64,000 bases of DNA from Parapedobacter sp051400755 (GTDB taxonomy: Bacteria; Bacteroidota; Bacteroidia; Sphingobacteriales; Sphingobacteriaceae): assembly GCF_051400755.1 (NCBI RefSeq), contig NZ_JBLFFL010000001.1, positions 620,001-684,000 on the forward strand, in the 5' to 3' direction. The notes under the pieces were generated by a model. That model had not been told where the DNA came from and made no database searches. It saw nothing but the letters and a program-made list of their open reading frames with translations. The translations under genes and the position numbers were made by a program. Positions 62,601-64,000 of this stretch are shown here, piece by piece. Every line of letters starts with the position of its first letter. Within the stretch, counting starts at the first letter, position 1.

Positions 62601-62773
62601 GTAGACGTAGCCTGTTCACGTCCGGCAGCCGTGTTGGCTACCACACTCACACCTGCCAGTGCCTCACCGGTCTGGGCATCGGTTACTCGCCCTTGAATGG
62701 TCCGCATTTGGGCAAGGCCATACAGCGGAGCAAGCATGATCAATAAATAAAATAAGTATGTTAATTTTTTCAT
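59630..62773 (-). CDS. susC: SusC/RagA family TonB-linked outer membrane protein
   Basis: A 1047-residue transporter without an STN domain, so not a FecR-linked signaller. A signal peptide (YLFYLLIMLAPLYGLAQ) is followed by a carboxypeptidase-like beta domain (GRVTDAQTGEALAGVSVVAN), the SELDEVVVTGYSTT box, a plug (LFVVDGIPRDKD, ESVSVLKDGTAAIYGLRAAN) and a barrel. It imports oligosaccharides for the downstream enzymes. Its upstream leader is the duplicated element with a conserved mini-ORF. Confidence 0.95.
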   Translation of the reverse strand: MKKLTYLFYLLIMLAPLYGLAQMRTIQGRVTDAQTGEALAGVSVVANTAAGREQATSTDESGAYQIQVSGEAITLVFAYVGKTTLTEQIGNRSSITVQLEGDASELDEVVVTGYSTTTKATLTGAVSSISGQDMVRTKNENAVNMLTGKLPGVRVQQRSSAPGDYSTRIDIRGMGDPLFVVDGIPRDKDYFSRMSGDEIESVSVLKDGTAAIYGLRAANGVILVTTKSGMDMGGKVDITFSTSTSLQQFLNVPQTTNAIDYFTLRNERNWQDFGGNYMVRRNPIVTEEQFQPYLDGTLTSYNWMDKVFKKTTPQSLHNLSVNGGSDKIQYFFNLGYSKQSGSYRSDDYNSDRWNMRSNIDAQITKRLKARVSLGGIMLNTTKPNGVDWTAYKNTWLTRPNASFYANDNPLYPNGNTQLLNESVNPMVQTDADYVGYNLNKDRRFNGTLQLEYQIPGVDGLSAKGSYDYAVSLPDYHNYHRTFTVYQYNPDSDTYSPIQKGTPASVTRGVNVNNNTNMQLGLFYNKSFGLHNFNNFLLYEETYSNWDSFSAFREMHVDSEYLFAGSTINQQALGGGIGDRSSKSMVGQLDYNYASKYMLAFKFRYDGSSRFPEGKRFGFFPSLSGAWRISEENFMKDNVPVVSDLKIRASYGEMGDDNAAGNYPPTLGYNLDPNAVGWMFGGGLQGGVTTQPIPNPNLTWYHIKSYNLGLDVGFLQNKLNATFDVFQRDRTGLLATSGEVIPGTVGANLPQENLNGDRNFGYEVSLDYRSRVNELSYYVGGQLSATRIKRTNWLETPASNSYDYWRNRTAGRYTNIWWGNESGGMFTNYADIRNFSIPQGQGALPGDWWLTDWNEDGVINGQDDHPIASIGLPVFNYGLSLGASWKGIDLALDFQGVHGVFVKYNELLVEALPFGEQNTLAFFMDRWRPVDPMADYFDANTEWIPGYFPVTGRDGRRTGTNGVQDASYVRLKTTELGYTLPDSWVSKAGIKNLRVYFSGYNLLTFTGLEHMDPERPGERINDEPGVGGVDLYNYPNNKTYTFGASIKF

Positions 62774-62853
62774 CCCAAAATAGATAATTGGTTAAATATT
62801 GCTGATTAGGTGATATCTGAGCATGATTCCTCTCTCTATGATTTGCCCAGATA

Positions 62854-62878
62854 AGTCGTGCATCGGAAAAGCAAGACT
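62854..62878 (-). promoter_or_regulatory. Leader stem-loop, copy 1
   Basis: On the minus strand AGTC-T-TGC / GCA-C-GACT pair around a short loop, beginning within the mini-ORF stop codon. Copy 2 keeps the stem with a different base pattern. A conserved TCTGGGCAAATC block follows within about 15 bp. Confidence 0.5.
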
Positions 62879-62912
62879 ACGTCGGTGGTGGGTCATTAGT
62901 GGTTGTTTTCAT
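62877..62912 (-). CDS. Conserved leader mini-ORF (MKTTTNDPPPT), copy 1
   Basis: ATG at 62912 to TAG at 62877 encodes 11 residues. The second leader copy encodes the same peptide. The three codon differences (CCA/CCG, CCG/CCT, ACG/ACA) are all synonymous, which suggests selection for the peptide. The run of three prolines near the end (DPPPT) is a ribosome-stalling type sequence. It ends 103 bp before the susC start. Confidence 0.6.
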   Translation of the reverse strand: MKTTTNDPPPT

Positions 62913-63026
62913 CGTTATCAATTTTAATTCAAATCCGTTGTTTAACAATTTCGAGACATCTCCGCAACAGCAGCCGCTGGTCAAAACGAGGACGCAAAAA
63001 AGCCTCACACCCATTGTCCCCTTAAG

Positions 63027-63071
63027 TAGGGGGGAGCAGGATCGAACTGCCGACCTCAGGGTATATGAATT
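63027..63071 (-). other. Partial tRNA gene: 3' half resembling tRNA-Met
   Basis: On the minus strand it reads from an anticodon-like TTCATAT through CCCTG, AGGTC, a T arm (GGCAG-TTCGATC-CTGCT) and a 3' acceptor strand CCCCCCTA. The 5' half of the cloverleaf is absent. It is best explained as a broken tRNA or an attachment-site remnant of an integrated element. Confidence 0.65.
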
Positions 63072-63120
63072 CCTAGCTTTTAATTTTCAGAAATTCAAGA
63101 TGGTTTTTATGGCCAATTAG

Positions 63121-63558
63121 TTACGGATAATATACAGCTACGACGGTCGCATATGAATTGTTAATGGTTATGTTGGAGAAGGTGTGATAGTAAACATCGT
63201 CAACGTTATACGAATCATCGTCATCAGATATATAGATATCCGCAAACACATTGCTCGTACTGACGGATATATCATACGTGCCGGTAGGCAACGATATACT
63301 TGCAGAGCTCATTGTGGGTGCGGTCAAATAATAGGTTTGACCAGTAGATGTATTGTAAGCCTGTATATATACGTCATTATTTAGTTGGCTAATGCCCCCT
63401 AAAGTACCATTGGCTAAGACTGCATCCGACTTTTTGTTGGGCTCATTGCTTAGCGCAGTTTGTTCTGGTTTTGTTGCTGTTTGAGTTTGCGGCTCTTTTG
63501 CAACTGCTGAGGTAGCCAAGATAGCGCTACCCAGCATTAATAACATTAATTTTTTCAT
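63121..63558 (-). CDS. Small secreted protein with a duplicated susC-type leader
   Basis: A 145-residue exported protein (signal MKKLMLLMLGSAILATSAVA). A Gln/Thr/Lys-rich spacer is followed by a small beta domain (TYDISVSTSNVFADIYISDD, YHTFSNITINNSYATVVAVY). No cysteines or known motif. The family is not recognised. Its upstream region is a copy of the susC leader, so both should respond to the same signal. It lies between the leader copies, with a broken tRNA on the susC side. Confidence 0.7.
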   Translation of the reverse strand: MKKLMLLMLGSAILATSAVAKEPQTQTATKPEQTALSNEPNKKSDAVLANGTLGGISQLNNDVYIQAYNTSTGQTYYLTAPTMSSASISLPTGTYDISVSTSNVFADIYISDDDDSYNVDDVYYHTFSNITINNSYATVVAVYYP

Positions 63559-63637
63559 CCCAAAATAGATAATTGGTTAAATATTGCTGATTAGGTGGCA
63601 TCTGAGCACGATTCTATTGCCAGGATTTGCCCAGAAT

Positions 63638-63663
63638 AGTCTTGCATCATAAAAAGCAAGCCT
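63638..63663 (-). promoter_or_regulatory. Leader stem-loop, copy 2
   Basis: On the minus strand AG-G-CTTGC / GCAAG-A-CT form a stem just after the mini-ORF, followed by TCTGGGCAAATC. The sequence differs from copy 1 but the stem is kept. Confidence 0.5.
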
Positions 63664-63697
63664 ATGTAGGCGGTGGGTCATTAGTGGTTGTTTTCAT
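63662..63697 (-). CDS. Conserved leader mini-ORF (MKTTTNDPPPT), copy 2
   Basis: ATG at 63697 to TAG at 63662, the same 11 residues as copy 1 with only synonymous differences. The gap to the main start (103 bp) is identical to copy 1. Confidence 0.6.
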   Translation of the reverse strand: MKTTTNDPPPT

Positions 63698-63765
63698 CAT
63701 AATTAGTTTAAATTTATTCCTGCTAGTTTGCAATTTCGAAACGGTCTCCGCGACAGCATACATCG

Positions 63766-64000
63766 AAATGATGATGCAGGAAAGCTCCGGTATCAGAAAT
63801 TAAACCATAACAGGAATCAAAAATTTATAATTGTATAATTCGCTTACCGCATTCCTTAAACTGTTCCAAGGATACAAGCGCGCCTATAACAAATAATTAA
63901 CAAAAGATTAACAAGATTAATGCAATGAATGTTGACCTCATAAACAACTGTTAATCAATTCCTTTATTCCAAAAAATAAATGTTCCCCGATTCGTAGATG
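63766..64000. other. Intergenic, AT-rich, no gene recognised
   Basis: No convincing coding sequence, tRNA or repeat is visible in these last 235 bp. Several TTAACA-like words occur, without 11-bp spacing. Confidence 0.5.

Larger units (their letters stand above)
62761..62969 (-). repeat. Duplicated leader, copy 1 (upstream of susC)
   Basis: This stretch matches 63547-63757 nearly throughout, from the first bases of the coding sequence to about 195 bp upstream. Identical blocks include CAAAATAGATAATTGGTTAA, ATATTGCTGATTAGGTG and GGTGGGTCATTAGTGG. It holds the mini-ORF at 62877-62912 and a stem-loop. Confidence 0.92.
63547..63757 (-). repeat. Duplicated leader, copy 2 (upstream of the small secreted protein)
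   Basis: Matches 62761-62969. It includes the start of the coding sequence, the 104-bp spacer, a stem-loop, the mini-ORF and about 60 bp beyond it. Confidence 0.92.

Overview
This window is chromosomal DNA from a Bacteroidota bacterium, most likely a member of the Sphingobacteriaceae (Parapedobacter, Olivibacter or Sphingobacterium type). The evidence is two SusC/SusD pairs, a FecR/ECF-sigma signalling pair, families largely restricted to Bacteroidota (DUF3823, DUF6266, DUF6528, GIN-type beta-helix), promoters of the TAnnTTTG type, and weak Shine-Dalgarno sequences.

Layout. 1-1500: start of metG, a DoxX gene and tRNA-Glu with its terminator. 1500-5250: an accessory zone beside the tRNA. It holds a three-gene module of unknown function divergent from an XRE regulator, then a graveyard of gene remnants (a nucleotidyltransferase cassette, a PD-(D/E)XK transposase tail and a truncated copy of the fecR 5' end). 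5259-17328: a sugar-phosphate isomerase, then a trans-envelope signalling and uptake locus (fecR, susC with an STN domain, susD, a double-domain glycerophosphodiesterase, a PQQ/cytochrome c dehydrogenase), with its likely ECF sigma factor facing the operon. 17550-20880: an AT-rich small-gene island (ArsR with tandem operators, SRPBCC, DUF1801, a broken dihydrofolate reductase, Fic, DUF3052).

21151-38144: an MFS symporter followed by an unusually dense set of secreted phosphorus-scavenging enzymes: two calcineurin-type phosphoesterases, two metallo-beta-lactamase-fold proteins, a choice-of-anchor I protein, a GDPD, a PHP-type phosphodiesterase and a Tat-exported phospholipase C. Most of these units are preceded by TTAACA-like hexamers repeated every 11 bp, which looks like a local Pho box. 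The cluster also holds a region-2-only sigma-like protein with a tiny membrane partner. 38612-48792: a large propeller/HEAT/cytochrome c lipoprotein, a basic nucleoid-like protein, rpiB-zwf-pgl (oxidative pentose phosphate entry), a DUF433/DUF5615 toxin-antitoxin pair and a PepSY membrane operon. 48908-63558: an alpha-mannan or N-glycan type polysaccharide utilisation locus on the minus strand (susC, susD, DUF3823, two GH71/99-like proteins, GH92, an unknown secreted protein and a pectate-lyase-like beta-helix).

The most intriguing feature is a roughly 210-bp leader present twice, in front of the second susC and in front of a small secreted protein. Both copies keep an 11-codon mini-ORF (MKTTTNDPPPT) that differs only at synonymous positions, a following stem-loop, and identical spacing to the downstream gene. 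This suggests a translated regulatory leader. The recurrent Pho-box-like arrays and a 15-unit heptanucleotide tandem repeat in front of the phospholipase C gene are the next most interesting signals.
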